From assembly GCA_022510985.1 (NCBI GenBank), contig JAFLSL010000049.1, positions 1 through 7,171 of the forward strand: 7,171 nt of DNA, read 5' to 3'. The translations under genes were made by a program, and so were the position numbers. This DNA comes from Ruminococcus sp. (GTDB lineage Bacteria; Bacillota; Clostridia; Oscillospirales; Acutalibacteraceae). Of this stretch, positions 1-7,154 are shown piece after piece (the stretch's first letter is position 1; each line of letters starts with the position of its first letter). Below the pieces are notes generated by a model. It was not told where the DNA came from. It saw only the letters and a list, made by a program, of their open reading frames with translations, and made no database searches.

Positions 1-1377
1 TCAATCCTTGTTTATAATATCGGCAACTCTCTTAGCCTGAGCCTTTACGTTCTCAGGTGCAGGACCGCCGAACGCTGTACGCTGTGAAACGCAGTATTCG
101 AGAGAAATTGCGTTGTAAACGTCATCATTAAACACGTCGCAAACCTTTTTGTACTCTTCAAGCGGAAGGCTCGCTAAATCGGTGCCGAGTTCAATGCAAC
201 GTGCAACCAGTTCGCCTGTAGCCTTATAAGCATCTCTGAAGGGAACGCCGTTTTTAGTCAGCCAGTCGGCAACGTCGGTAGCGTTAATGAATCCGCCTGC
301 AGCAGCTTTACGCATATTTTCGGGAATAACCTTCATTGTATCGAGCATCGGTGTAAAAGCGGTCAAGCACATTTTAACGGTATCAACCGCGTCAAAAATT
401 GCTTCCTTATCTTCCTGCATATCCTTGTTATACGCAAGGGCAATTCCCTTCATAACCGTCAAAAGCGTCATAGTGTCGCCGAAAACTCGTCCGCTCTTTC
501 CGCGTACAAGCTCCGCGATATCGGGGTTCTTTTTCTGCGGCATAATCGACGAGCCTGTCGAGAAAGCGTCGTCAAGCTCAACGAATTTGAACTCCCAGCT
601 GCACCACATTATAATCTCCTCGGAAAAACGGCTTAGGTGAACCATAATGATTGAAAGAGCCGAAGCGAATTCAATGCAGTAATCACGGTCGGAAACTCCG
701 TCTAGGGAATTGTTTGTAATGCTGTCAAAGCCTAAAAGCTCTTTGGTGATTGTGCGGTCAATCGGGTAGGTTGTACCCGCTAAGGCACAGGAGCCGAGCG
801 GCATTTCGTTCATTCTTTTGTAGCAGTCGTCAAGTCTGCCGATATCTCGAAGCAGCATCTCCGCATACGCTAAAAGATGATGACCGAATGTAATCGGTTG
901 GGCACGCTGAAGATGGGTATATCCGGGCATAACTGTGTCGCTGTATTTTTCTGCTTTTTCAGCGATAACGCCGACAAGCTCCTTGAGCTGAGCACGGATA
1001 TTTTTAAGTTCTTTTCTGAGATAGAGCTTGTTGTCTAAAGCGACTTGATCGTTACGACTTCTCGAGGTGTGAAGTCTTTTGCCGTCGTCTCCGATACGTT
1101 TTGTAAGCTCACCCTCAACGAAGGTGTGAATATCCTCCGCATCCATATCAATCTTAAGCGATCCGTTTTCTATGTCACTTAAAATTGCTTTTAGACCGTC
1201 TATAATATGCTCTGCCTGCGACATTTCGATAATACCGCATTTTCCGAGCATAGTTGCGTGGGCAATACTTCCCTCAATATCCTCGCGATACATACGGCTG
1301 TCAAAGGGGATTGAGCTGTTAAAATCGTTTGTTGTTTTGGAAAGCTCTTTCTTAAAGCGTCCTTTCCATAACTGCAT
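1..1377 (-). CDS. argH: Argininosuccinate lyase (ArgH), complete
   Basis: Cytoplasmic lyase for the last step of arginine synthesis: argininosuccinate to arginine plus fumarate. The 458-aa product is the usual length for the family and belongs to the fumarase/aspartase superfamily, which works as a homotetramer with active sites built from three subunits. Visible motifs are SRSRNDQV (residues 105-112), GYTHLQRAQP (152-161, holding the Thr-His pair of the active site) and the superfamily signature loop GSSIMPQKKNPD (275-286) with the catalytic serine region and substrate-binding lysines. The stop codon is the first three bases of the window, so the gene is complete. The ATG is preceded by GAGGTGA (minus strand, about 1382-1388). 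It lies downstream of argG on the same strand, 254 bp away, with a repeat element and a stem-loop between them. It is probably cotranscribed with argG, but the size of the gap leaves room for an independent promoter, which I could not identify. Confidence 0.98.
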   Translation of the reverse strand: MQLWKGRFKKELSKTTNDFNSSIPFDSRMYREDIEGSIAHATMLGKCGIIEMSQAEHIIDGLKAILSDIENGSLKIDMDAEDIHTFVEGELTKRIGDDGKRLHTSRSRNDQVALDNKLYLRKELKNIRAQLKELVGVIAEKAEKYSDTVMPGYTHLQRAQPITFGHHLLAYAEMLLRDIGRLDDCYKRMNEMPLGSCALAGTTYPIDRTITKELLGFDSITNNSLDGVSDRDYCIEFASALSIIMVHLSRFSEEIIMWCSWEFKFVELDDAFSTGSSIMPQKKNPDIAELVRGKSGRVFGDTMTLLTVMKGIALAYNKDMQEDKEAIFDAVDTVKMCLTAFTPMLDTMKVIPENMRKAAAGGFINATDVADWLTKNGVPFRDAYKATGELVARCIELGTDLASLPLEEYKKVCDVFNDDVYNAISLEYCVSQRTAFGGPAPENVKAQAKRVADIINKD

Positions 1378-1413
1378 AAAATCACCTCACCAAAGTGGTA
1401 AACAATATCCTTG

Positions 1414-1569
1414 TACTAAACATTAATAAAAAATAGACAGTCTTTTCGGAATATTTTGCATTGTGCTTTGTTCCGTATCCTCGCAAGGCGTCAGCCTTGT
1501 TGCGGTACAGTTCGCGTACAACACAAAATCTTCTCAAAAATACAATCCACTTTTTATCAATGTTTAGTA
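1414..1569. repeat. MITE-like inverted-repeat element, copy 1
   Basis: A 156-bp non-coding element between argG and argH. Its two ends are imperfect inverted repeats of about 45 nt: the left end begins TACTAAACATTAATAAAAA and the right end, read on the minus strand, begins TACTAAACATTGATAAAAA, with roughly three quarters identity over the whole arm. Many mismatches are A/G or C/T, which still pair as G-U in RNA. Both ends carry TA, compatible with the TA target duplication of IS630/Tc1-type miniature elements. The centre has a second small hairpin, CAAGGC (1484-1489) with GCCTTG (1494-1499). A related copy lies at 3688-3829 in the same orientation, sharing the terminal sequence and the core GCAAGGCGTC, which starts 69 bases from the left end in both. 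No transposase is encoded. Mobile origin is inferred from structure; the repeat relation is directly visible. Confidence 0.8.
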
Positions 1570-1584
1570 TTAAAATCACTTAAT

Positions 1585-1607
1585 GGGACAGAGTTATCCT
1601 CTGCCCC
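1585..1607 (-). terminator. Stem-loop after argG (weak terminator or processing site)
   Basis: On the minus strand, 24 nt after the argG stop codon, GGGGCAGAG and CTCTGTCCC pair as a 9-bp stem with one G-U pair and a 5-nt loop (GATAA). The stem is GC-rich and would be stable. The following sequence (ATTAAGTGATTTTAATAC) has only a short run of T, so a full intrinsic terminator is doubtful. Partial termination, or protection of the argG message 3' end before argH, would fit as well. It lies outside the adjacent repeat element. Confidence 0.5.
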
Positions 1608-1631
1608 GATAAGCTTTATTGATAAATTAAC

Positions 1632-2855
1632 TTATTTAATAAGACCCTTTTTAGCTCTAACCTTAATCGGAAGTCCGAAGAGATTGATGAAGCCTGCGGA
1701 ATCGTTCTGGTCGTAAACCTCGTCTTCGTCGAAGGTTGCGATTTCCTCGTCATAGAGTGAGTACGGACTTGTAACGCCTGCGTCAATGATGTTGCCCTTG
1801 TAAAGCTTGAGCTTAACGTCGCCGGTTACATATTCCTGAGTGCTGTCAACGAAAGCGGAGAGAGCCTCTCTTAAAGGTGTGTACCATTTTCCGTCGTAAA
1901 CAAGCTCTGCAAACTTAATAGCGAGAACAGATTTGTAGTGCTGAGTGTCTTTGTCGAGGCAGATTTCCTCGAGCTTATTGTGAGCGGCATAAAGGATAGT
2001 ACCGCCGGGAGTTTCATAAACGCCTCTTGCCTTCATACCTACAAGACGGTTTTCTACAATGTCGGTAATACCGATACCGTTCTTTCCGCCGATTTCGTTG
2101 AGTTTCTGAATAATGCTCACACCGTCCATCTCAACGCCGTTTACGCTCTTAGCCTCACCCTTCTCAAAGTGAATGGTTACGTATTCCGGCTCATCGGGAG
2201 CCTGAAGCGGAGATACTCCCAGCTCTAAGAAACCTTCCTTTTCATACATCGGTTCGTTAGCGGGATCCTCAAGGTCAAGTCCTTCGTGGCTTAAATGCCA
2301 AAGGTTCTTGTCCTTTGAGTAGTTAGTTTCTCTGTTTATCTTCAGAGGGATTTTCTTCTCCTCTGCATAAGCGATTTCTTCCTCACGGCTCTTGAATTCC
2401 CATGTTCTCCAGGGAGCGATAATCTTCATATCGGGAGCGTAAGCCTTAATAGCAAGCTCAAAACGAACCTGATCGTTGCCCTTGCCTGTGCAGCCGTGGC
2501 AGATTGCGTCAGCACCCTCTGCCTTTGCGATTTCAACTAATCTTTTAGCGATAATCGGACGTGCGAATGAAGTGCCGAGCAAATATTTACCCTCGTAAAC
2601 TGCACCTGCCTTGATTGTGGGATATACATATTCCTCAACAAATTCCTTGTTAAGGTCCTCAATATAGAGTTTTGAGGCACCTGTTGCGATAGCTTTTTCC
2701 TCTAAACCCTCGAGTTCGTCAGCCTGACCGACGTTACCCGATACCGCGATAACCTCGCAGTTGTCGTAATTGTCCTTTAACCAAGGAATAATAATAGATG
2801 TGTCAAGTCCGCCTGAATAAGCGAGAACTACTTTTTTAATCTTTTTGTCTGCCAT
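1632..2855 (-). CDS. argG: Argininosuccinate synthase (ArgG), complete
   Basis: Cytoplasmic ATP-dependent ligase that joins citrulline and aspartate to give argininosuccinate, AMP and pyrophosphate, the step before ArgH. The 407-aa length is typical. The N-terminal nucleotide-binding domain carries the PP-loop AYSGGLDTS (residues 12-20). [10 protein letters not shown] (124-133) is the conserved segment around the aspartate and citrulline sites, and the C-terminal half is the synthase/oligomerisation domain; no key motif is missing. The ATG has GGAGG 8 nt upstream (2864-2868), which supports this start. A promoter with TATAAT lies about 40 bp upstream of the start, with an ARG-box-like palindrome just beyond it. 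It is the first gene of a likely argG-argH operon. The pyrophosphate it releases is the substrate of the pyrophosphatase encoded at the other end of the window, although pyrophosphate has many sources and no functional link is implied. Confidence 0.99.
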   Translation of the reverse strand: MADKKIKKVVLAYSGGLDTSIIIPWLKDNYDNCEVIAVSGNVGQADELEGLEEKAIATGASKLYIEDLNKEFVEEYVYPTIKAGAVYEGKYLLGTSFARPIIAKRLVEIAKAEGADAICHGCTGKGNDQVRFELAIKAYAPDMKIIAPWRTWEFKSREEEIAYAEEKKIPLKINRETNYSKDKNLWHLSHEGLDLEDPANEPMYEKEGFLELGVSPLQAPDEPEYVTIHFEKGEAKSVNGVEMDGVSIIQKLNEIGGKNGIGITDIVENRLVGMKARGVYETPGGTILYAAHNKLEEICLDKDTQHYKSVLAIKFAELVYDGKWYTPLREALSAFVDSTQEYVTGDVKLKLYKGNIIDAGVTSPYSLYDEEIATFDEDEVYDQNDSAGFINLFGLPIKVRAKKGLIK

Positions 2856-2894
2856 AATATTTACCTCCGAAAAAGTTTTTTCGTTACTCTTAAC

Positions 2895-2922
2895 ATTATA
2901 CTCGTAATATGCAAAAAATCAA
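2895..2922 (-). promoter_or_regulatory. Predicted sigma-A promoter of argG
   Basis: On the minus strand TTGATT (2917-2922) and TATAAT (2895-2900) are separated by 16 bp. The expected transcript start near 2888 gives a leader of about 30 nt carrying the GGAGG site. This leaves no room for a T-box or long attenuator leader from this promoter. Confidence 0.65.
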
Positions 2923-2929
2923 GGCTTTT

Positions 2930-2943
2930 TGTATAAATATTCA
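2930..2943. promoter_or_regulatory. Candidate ARG box (ArgR operator) upstream of argG
   Basis: TGTATAAATATTCA matches the palindromic ARG-box pattern TGAATWWWWATTCA at all but one position. It lies 7 bp upstream of the argG -35 box, where a repressor could act on that promoter. The region is AT-rich, so a chance match is possible. No argR gene is in the window to support it. Confidence 0.4.
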
Positions 2944-3086
2944 AAATTTATGGAAATTACATAAAATATGAGATAAATCACCTGATATTCCGATATTTAT
3001 TAATAAAAACATAGTGATATCTTTGTAAAAAACAGAATTTATCGCAGAGGGCAAATTGATAAAATGTATAAAGTCAACGAATGTTA

Positions 3087-3119
3087 TGTATAATTATACA
3101 ATATATTGAATATTATTCA
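3087..3119. promoter_or_regulatory. Two tandem ARG-box-like palindromes
   Basis: TGTATAATTATACA (3087-3100) is a perfect 14-bp palindrome. TGAATATTATTCA (3107-3119) is a perfect 13-bp palindrome around one central base. Their centres are about 20 bp apart, close to two helical turns, which is the arrangement of paired ARG boxes bound by hexameric ArgR. The half-sites TGAAT/ATTCA are those of the classical box, but the second palindrome has a 3-bp instead of 4-bp spacer. The second overlaps the -35 box of the plus-strand promoter for the flavin reductase gene, so binding there should repress that gene. They lie about 190 bp upstream of the argG -10, so an effect on argG would need looping or a second promoter. 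Confidence 0.4.
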
Positions 3120-3134
3120 TTTATGTGCTACAAT
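3106..3134 (+). promoter_or_regulatory. Predicted promoter of the flavin reductase gene
   Basis: TTGAAT (3106-3111) and TACAAT (3129-3134) are separated by exactly 17 bp, a good sigma-A arrangement. The predicted start near 3141 gives a leader of about 48 nt. The rest of the 315-bp intergenic stretch 2856-3170 holds the divergent argG promoter and the ARG-box-like palindromes; about 2950-3080 is AT-rich with nothing I can recognise. Confidence 0.6.
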
Positions 3135-3188
3135 AATTGCATACCAATTCATTTTTGACCATATATTAAAGTGAAAGGATTTGATATT

Positions 3189-3704
3189 ATGTCAGAATTT
3201 AAAGAGATTTCTGTTAGCGAAATTAATAATAATCCGTTTGATTTAATTGGAAAAGACTGGGCACTCGTTACCGCGAAAAACGGTGACGGCTGCAATACAA
3301 TGACCGCGTCCTGGGGCGGGGTAGGAATAATGTGGAACAAGCCCGTTGCCTTTACTTTTATCCGTCCGCAGAGATTTACCTATGGTCTTATTGAAAACGA
3401 GGAGTATTTTACCCTCAGCTTTTACAAAGAGGAATACAGAGATGTGCTTCGTTTTTGCGGAAGTAAAAGCGGACGTGATTATGATAAGGCTAAGGAATGT
3501 AATATTACCCCCGTGTATGACGAAAAAGCTCCGTATTTTGCGGAGGCTGAGCTGGTTTTAGTCTGCAAAAAGCTTTACGCTCAGGATTTAGATGAGCAGA
3601 GTGTTATCGCCAAGGGCGAGGTGCTCAAAAACTATAGCGACAACGATTACCATAGAATGTATATAAGCGAGATTGTCAAGGTGCTTATACCAAACACTAA
3701 ATAA
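3189..3704 (+). CDS. Flavin reductase-like domain protein
   Basis: A 171-aa protein of the FMN-binding flavin reductase/flavoredoxin family. Members bind FMN in a split-barrel fold and reduce flavins or act as small redox carriers; the exact partner here is unknown. Family marks are ALVTAKNGDGCNTMTASWGG (residues 25-44), the GIMWNKPVAFTFIRPQRFT segment (46-64) and the following FTLSFY strand (74-79). No signal peptide or membrane segment is seen, so it is cytoplasmic. I choose the ATG at 3189, because AGGA (3176-3179) sits 9 nt upstream of it; an in-frame GTG at 3171 would add six residues and leave that ribosome site inside the gene. It is transcribed divergently from argG, with palindromes resembling ARG boxes at its promoter. 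The last residues (PNTK) and the stop codon lie within the left terminal repeat of a MITE-like element, so the native C-terminus may have been altered by insertion. The family call is firm; the substrate is not known. Confidence 0.9.
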   Translation: MSEFKEISVSEINNNPFDLIGKDWALVTAKNGDGCNTMTASWGGVGIMWNKPVAFTFIRPQRFTYGLIENEEYFTLSFYKEEYRDVLRFCGSKSGRDYDKAKECNITPVYDEKAPYFAEAELVLVCKKLYAQDLDEQSVIAKGEVLKNYSDNDYHRMYISEIVKVLIPNTK

Positions 3705-3829
3705 AAATATAACAATCTTATCGGGTTGATTTGCCTAATACTTCGTTGTCGTCATTGCAAGGCGTCCTTCGTTCGTCTTGTACAAATCACCCTCGATAAT
3801 CTATGTTTACTTTCAATTAGTGTTTAGTA
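3688..3829. repeat. MITE-like inverted-repeat element, copy 2
   Basis: A 142-bp relative of the element at 1414-1569. The left end begins TACCAAACACTAAATAAAAA and the right end, read on the minus strand, begins TACTAAACACTAATTGAAAG. The arms stay similar for about 46 nt, both ending near GATTTG with TTATCG shared inside. The core GCAAGGCGTC (3757-3766) is at the same distance (69 bases) from the left end as in copy 1, and the right halves differ in length by 14 bp. TA is present at both ends. The left arm overlaps the 3' end of the flavin reductase gene and provides its stop. The right end is 22 bp before the lipoprotein start codon, so the element occupies the space where a terminator and promoter would be expected. 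Within its right end are weak promoter-like boxes: TTTACT (3806-3811), a 16-bp gap, then TATAAA (3828-3833) across the junction. I regard these as suggestive only. Confidence 0.78.
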
Positions 3830-3851
3830 TAAAAAATAAGAGGTGTAAATA

Positions 3852-5015
3852 ATGAAGTTTAAAAAAGCCGTTTGTGTGTTTTTGGCATTGGCGTCAATTG
3901 CTTCGGCTTTTGCGGGCTGTACCGCCGAAAACGCGGAGATATACGATATAAAGTCCGTAAAAGTCAGCAGTGCAAAGCGTTCGGAAATCGAAAAAAATGT
4001 TAACGAAACCTTAGAGTACAACGAGTTTTGCGGCAGTGCGGCAATTTCTATGAATGAGGCTGAGGTATATAACAAGGCATACGGCTATGCCGACGCAATA
4101 AAAGAAAAAAAGCTAAGCACAAAATCCTGCTACCAGATTAATGTTTTGACAAAAACCTTTACGGGAATTGCTATCCTTATGCTTGAAAAAAGCGGCAAAA
4201 TAAAGCTCAGCGATACGCTGAATAAGTATTTTACCTCACACGGAAATCACAGATACATTTCTAAAATAAAAATCAGCGACCTTCTTACGAATAAGATAAG
4301 TCTCGGTTCATATTACGATGAGATCGTTTCAAATCAAGAGGAATATTTAAATTACTATAAATTTCTTGATTCAGACGATCCGGACAAATACGGTGTTCAA
4401 ATCAGCAATATGATTATTAACCACATTTTTAATCACGGTGTGGATGAAAAATCTGATTCAACGATGTCGAATTACTACGTTCTCGGAAAGATTGTCACCT
4501 TATCCTCGGGGACAAGCTACAGAGAATATATTCAGAACAACATCTTTAAGCCGCTCGGTATGAAAGATTCGGGATTCGTATCCTCAAAATACAACTTCAG
4601 CGGACTTAATATGGACAATAAGGTCTGGCACCGTCAGGGCGAGCGTCCCGAATATTCAAGCTACGGATTTATGTATGCGGCACTCGGAATTGTTTCGAGC
4701 AGCAGGGATATGGCTAAATTTTACATAGGGCTTTTAAACGGAAAAATCGGCGATATTGATGTTGTAAAAGAGTTAAGGCTTGCACCGTCAAGAGAATACT
4801 TAGGATTTGAAATCGACGGCAACAATGCCTATTGCACGGGCAGAACGGCGTTGCATTGTGCGTATGTTCATATTAATATGGGCAATATGGAGGCTGTAAC
4901 GCTACTTTCTAACTGTGTCGGAAAATCCGATATTAACGAAATGGGCAACGAGCTTTACGAGATTATAAGCTCAAAAATAAACGGAATAATTCTCTCCGAT
5001 ATCAAAAACAGTTGA
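3852..5015 (+). CDS. Beta-lactamase-fold lipoprotein, probably catalytically inactive
   Basis: A 387-aa protein with a basic N-terminus (KFKK), a hydrophobic stretch and a lipobox-like FAGC whose cysteine is residue 23, so it is probably a lipoprotein on the outer face of the membrane. The rest resembles the class C beta-lactamase/serine hydrolase family (Pfam Beta-lactamase): KTFTGIAILMLEKSGKIKLS (101-120), ISDLLTN (141-147), NYYVLGKIVTLSSGTSYREY (207-226), IFKPLGMKDSGF (231-242) and VTLLSN (349-354). Key motifs look lost. The SxxK nucleophile motif reads VLTK (98-101), with Val for Ser. The Tyr-x-Asn motif aligns with S-T-M (203-205). The KTG/HxG region reads CTGR (328-331). The usual HTSG after the DLLT strand is also absent. 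It is therefore likely a non-catalytic binding or scaffold protein of the cell envelope; a very divergent active enzyme is less likely. The reading frame is intact. The ATG has AGGTG (3841-3845) 6 nt upstream. Confidence 0.85.
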   Translation: MKFKKAVCVFLALASIASAFAGCTAENAEIYDIKSVKVSSAKRSEIEKNVNETLEYNEFCGSAAISMNEAEVYNKAYGYADAIKEKKLSTKSCYQINVLTKTFTGIAILMLEKSGKIKLSDTLNKYFTSHGNHRYISKIKISDLLTNKISLGSYYDEIVSNQEEYLNYYKFLDSDDPDKYGVQISNMIINHIFNHGVDEKSDSTMSNYYVLGKIVTLSSGTSYREYIQNNIFKPLGMKDSGFVSSKYNFSGLNMDNKVWHRQGERPEYSSYGFMYAALGIVSSSRDMAKFYIGLLNGKIGDIDVVKELRLAPSREYLGFEIDGNNAYCTGRTALHCAYVHINMGNMEAVTLLSNCVGKSDINEMGNELYEIISSKINGIILSDIKNS

Positions 5016-5040
5016 CGTTTTGCTAAAAGAGTGGTAAAAT
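5012..5040 (+). promoter_or_regulatory. Predicted promoter of hppA
   Basis: TTGACG (5012-5017) and TAAAAT (5035-5040) are separated by exactly 17 bp. The -35 box overlaps the stop codon of the preceding lipoprotein gene. The predicted transcript start near 5047 gives a leader of about 35 nt that carries AGGAG. This suggests hppA is transcribed on its own, even though it follows the lipoprotein gene closely. Confidence 0.65.
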
Positions 5041-5081
5041 CATAAGACTGCATAAAAAACTATAGGGTTAGGAGTGGTCAG

Positions 5082-7154
5082 ATGAACAATTTCTCAATGT
5101 TTATCCCCATTATTGCAGGTGCAGTGGCACTTTGCTTTGCGGTTTATTTCGCCCTGTTTATTCGTAAGCAGGATTCGGGAACCGAAAAAATGAAGAAAAT
5201 CTCCCTCGCAATTTCAAAGGGAGCGAGAGCGTTTTTGTTTGCAGAATATAAGATACTTGTTATATTTGCAGCGGTACTTTTCGTTGTAATCGGTTTTGTT
5301 ATCGATTGGAGCACCGCGGGCTGCTTTATTCTCGGAGCGTTGTTCTCAACTCTAGCAGGTTATTTCGGAATGACTGTTGCCACTATGGCGAATGTCCGCA
5401 CTGCTAATGCAGCAAGAGAGAGCGGTATGAACAAGGCTCTTAAGGTCGCTTTTCGAGGCGGAGCGGTTATGGGACTTTCCGTAGTCGGCTTAGGCGTGGT
5501 AGGTCTCGGAATTGTTTTTGTAGTTCTTAATAATGTATTTAACCTCGCTGATAATGCAGAGATGCTGAGAGTGTTCACAGGCTTTAGCCTTGGTGCTTCC
5601 TCAATTGCACTTTTTGCACGCGTTGGCGGCGGTATTTACACAAAGGCGGCTGACGTTGGTGCTGACCTCGTCGGTAAGGTTGAGGCAGGAATCCCCGAGG
5701 ATGACCCGAGAAACCCAGCTACAATTGCCGATAACGTTGGCGATAACGTTGGCGACGTTGCAGGAATGGGTGCGGACCTTTTTGAGAGTTATGTCGGCTC
5801 AATCGTTTCCGCTGTTACCTTAGCTTTTGCGGCATTTACGGGTGCTGAAAATAAAATGAATGCGGCACTTTTCCCGCTTCTTCTTTGCACAATCGGAATT
5901 TTAGGTTCGGTTATCTCCGTGTTCTTTGTACGCGGTAAGGAAAATTCCGACCCACAGAAAGCATTAAATATAGGCGAATACTTAGCTACCGCCCTCGTAA
6001 TTGTAGGCGGAGCGGCACTTAGCTATTATATGTTCGGCAGTCTTAATCCGTTTTGGTGTGTGCTTGCAGGACTTGTTGTAGGTACTGCAATCGGAAAGCT
6101 GACGGAAATGTATACTTCAGACCGTTTCCGTTCGGTTAAGAGCATTTCCGAAAGCTCAAGAACAGGCTCGGCTACGAATATTATCACAGGTCTCGGCGTA
6201 GGTATGAAATCCACCGCCGTGCCGATTATATTCATTGTTGTCGGAATACTTGTTTCTTACTATGTAATGTATATTTCATCAGGCAGTGCGTCCGCAGGAC
6301 TTTACGGAATTGCACTTGCGGCAGTAGGTATGCTCTCAACAACGGGTATGACAATTGCTGTTGACGCGTACGGCCCGATTGCCGACAACGCAGGCGGTGT
6401 TGCCGAAATGAGCGAGCTTGATTCAAGTGTAAGAGAAATTACCGACAAGCTCGACAGCGTAGGTAACACAACAGCGGCTATCGGAAAAGGCTTTGCTATC
6501 GGCTCAGCAGCTTTAACGGCACTCGCACTTTTTGCATCCTTTGCACAGACAGCGGGAATTGCGGACAGCGGTATGTCGATTTTAAGCCCGAAGGTTGTAG
6601 TAGGACTGTTTATCGGCGGTATGCTTCCGTTCCTGTTCTCAGCGTTTACAATGGACAGCGTAGGCCGTGCGGCTAATAAAATGATAGCCGAGGTTCGCCG
6701 TCAGTTCAGAGAAAAGCCCGGAATTTTAGAGGGCAAGGAAGAACCCGATTACTCAAAATGCGTTTCAATCTCAACTAACGCGGCACTCAAAGAGATGATT
6801 TTACCCGGTGTTATGGCGGTTTTAGCTCCGCTCGCGGTAGGATTTTTGCTCGGCGTTGAAGCACTCGGCGGCTTGCTCGCAGGCTCGCTTATAACAGGCG
6901 TAATGCTTGCTATTTTTATGGCAAACAGCGGCGGTGCATGGGATAACGCTAAAAAGTATATCGAAACCACAAGCGACGGAAAGGGTTCCGATGCACACAA
7001 AGCGGCGGTAGTCGGCGATACTGTCGGCGACCCGTTCAAGGATACCTCAGGCCCGTCAATAAACATTCTAATCAAGCTTATGACGATAGTATCTCTTGTG
7101 TTTGCATTAGCGTTCAAGCTCGTAAACTCAGGAAACGGTTTCTTTAATTTCTAA
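5082..7154 (+). CDS. hppA: Membrane-bound ion-pumping pyrophosphatase, K+-dependent, probably Na+-type
   Basis: Integral membrane pyrophosphatase that couples hydrolysis of pyrophosphate to ion export across the cytoplasmic membrane. The 690-aa product has about 16 hydrophobic segments, as expected for the family, and is complete. Catalytic sites are [11 protein letters not shown] (residues 191-201), [18 protein letters not shown] (208-225) and the C-terminal region [13 protein letters not shown] (616-628) with [18 protein letters not shown] (644-661), which bind Mg-pyrophosphate. GNTTAAIG (461-468) has Ala465 and Gly468, the pair typical of K+-dependent enzymes; K+-independent ones have Lys at the first position. 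In helix 6 the gate glutamate is Glu235 in DLFESYVGS, one turn earlier than in plant H+ pumps and matching the Thermotoga Na+ pump. Na+ transport is therefore the better guess, but it needs an assay. The ATG follows AGGAG (5070-5074) by 7 nt. A promoter lies in the 66-bp gap upstream. No terminator is visible before the window ends 17 bp after the stop. Confidence 0.97.
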   Translation: MNNFSMFIPIIAGAVALCFAVYFALFIRKQDSGTEKMKKISLAISKGARAFLFAEYKILVIFAAVLFVVIGFVIDWSTAGCFILGALFSTLAGYFGMTVATMANVRTANAARESGMNKALKVAFRGGAVMGLSVVGLGVVGLGIVFVVLNNVFNLADNAEMLRVFTGFSLGASSIALFARVGGGIYTKAADVGADLVGKVEAGIPEDDPRNPATIADNVGDNVGDVAGMGADLFESYVGSIVSAVTLAFAAFTGAENKMNAALFPLLLCTIGILGSVISVFFVRGKENSDPQKALNIGEYLATALVIVGGAALSYYMFGSLNPFWCVLAGLVVGTAIGKLTEMYTSDRFRSVKSISESSRTGSATNIITGLGVGMKSTAVPIIFIVVGILVSYYVMYISSGSASAGLYGIALAAVGMLSTTGMTIAVDAYGPIADNAGGVAEMSELDSSVREITDKLDSVGNTTAAIGKGFAIGSAALTALALFASFAQTAGIADSGMSILSPKVVVGLFIGGMLPFLFSAFTMDSVGRAANKMIAEVRRQFREKPGILEGKEEPDYSKCVSISTNAALKEMILPGVMAVLAPLAVGFLLGVEALGGLLAGSLITGVMLAIFMANSGGAWDNAKKYIETTSDGKGSDAHKAAVVGDTVGDPFKDTSGPSINILIKLMTIVSLVFALAFKLVNSGNGFFNF

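Noticed and set aside
287..640. 117-aa open frame on the plus strand inside argH
   Set aside because: Antisense shadow of the argH coding frame, including its signature loop; no independent support.
1382..1579. 65-aa open frame on the minus strand through the repeat element
   Set aside because: It is mostly the repeat itself, has no recognisable protein features and is explained by the inverted-repeat structure.
2856..2890. T-box or attenuator leader for argG
   Set aside because: The predicted leader is only about 30 nt and shows no T-box core or leader peptide.
3171..3188. GTG start six codons upstream of the flavin reductase ATG
   Set aside because: The AAAGGA ribosome site would fall inside the gene and nothing like a site precedes the GTG; the ATG at 3189 has ideal spacing.
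3705..3851. CRISPR array or riboswitch between the flavin reductase and lipoprotein genes
   Set aside because: There are no regularly spaced direct repeats, and the structure is fully explained by a single inverted-repeat element related to the copy at 1414-1569.
6749..7117. 122-aa open frame on the minus strand inside hppA
   Set aside because: It lies wholly antisense to a conserved membrane protein gene, with no ribosome site and low-complexity composition.
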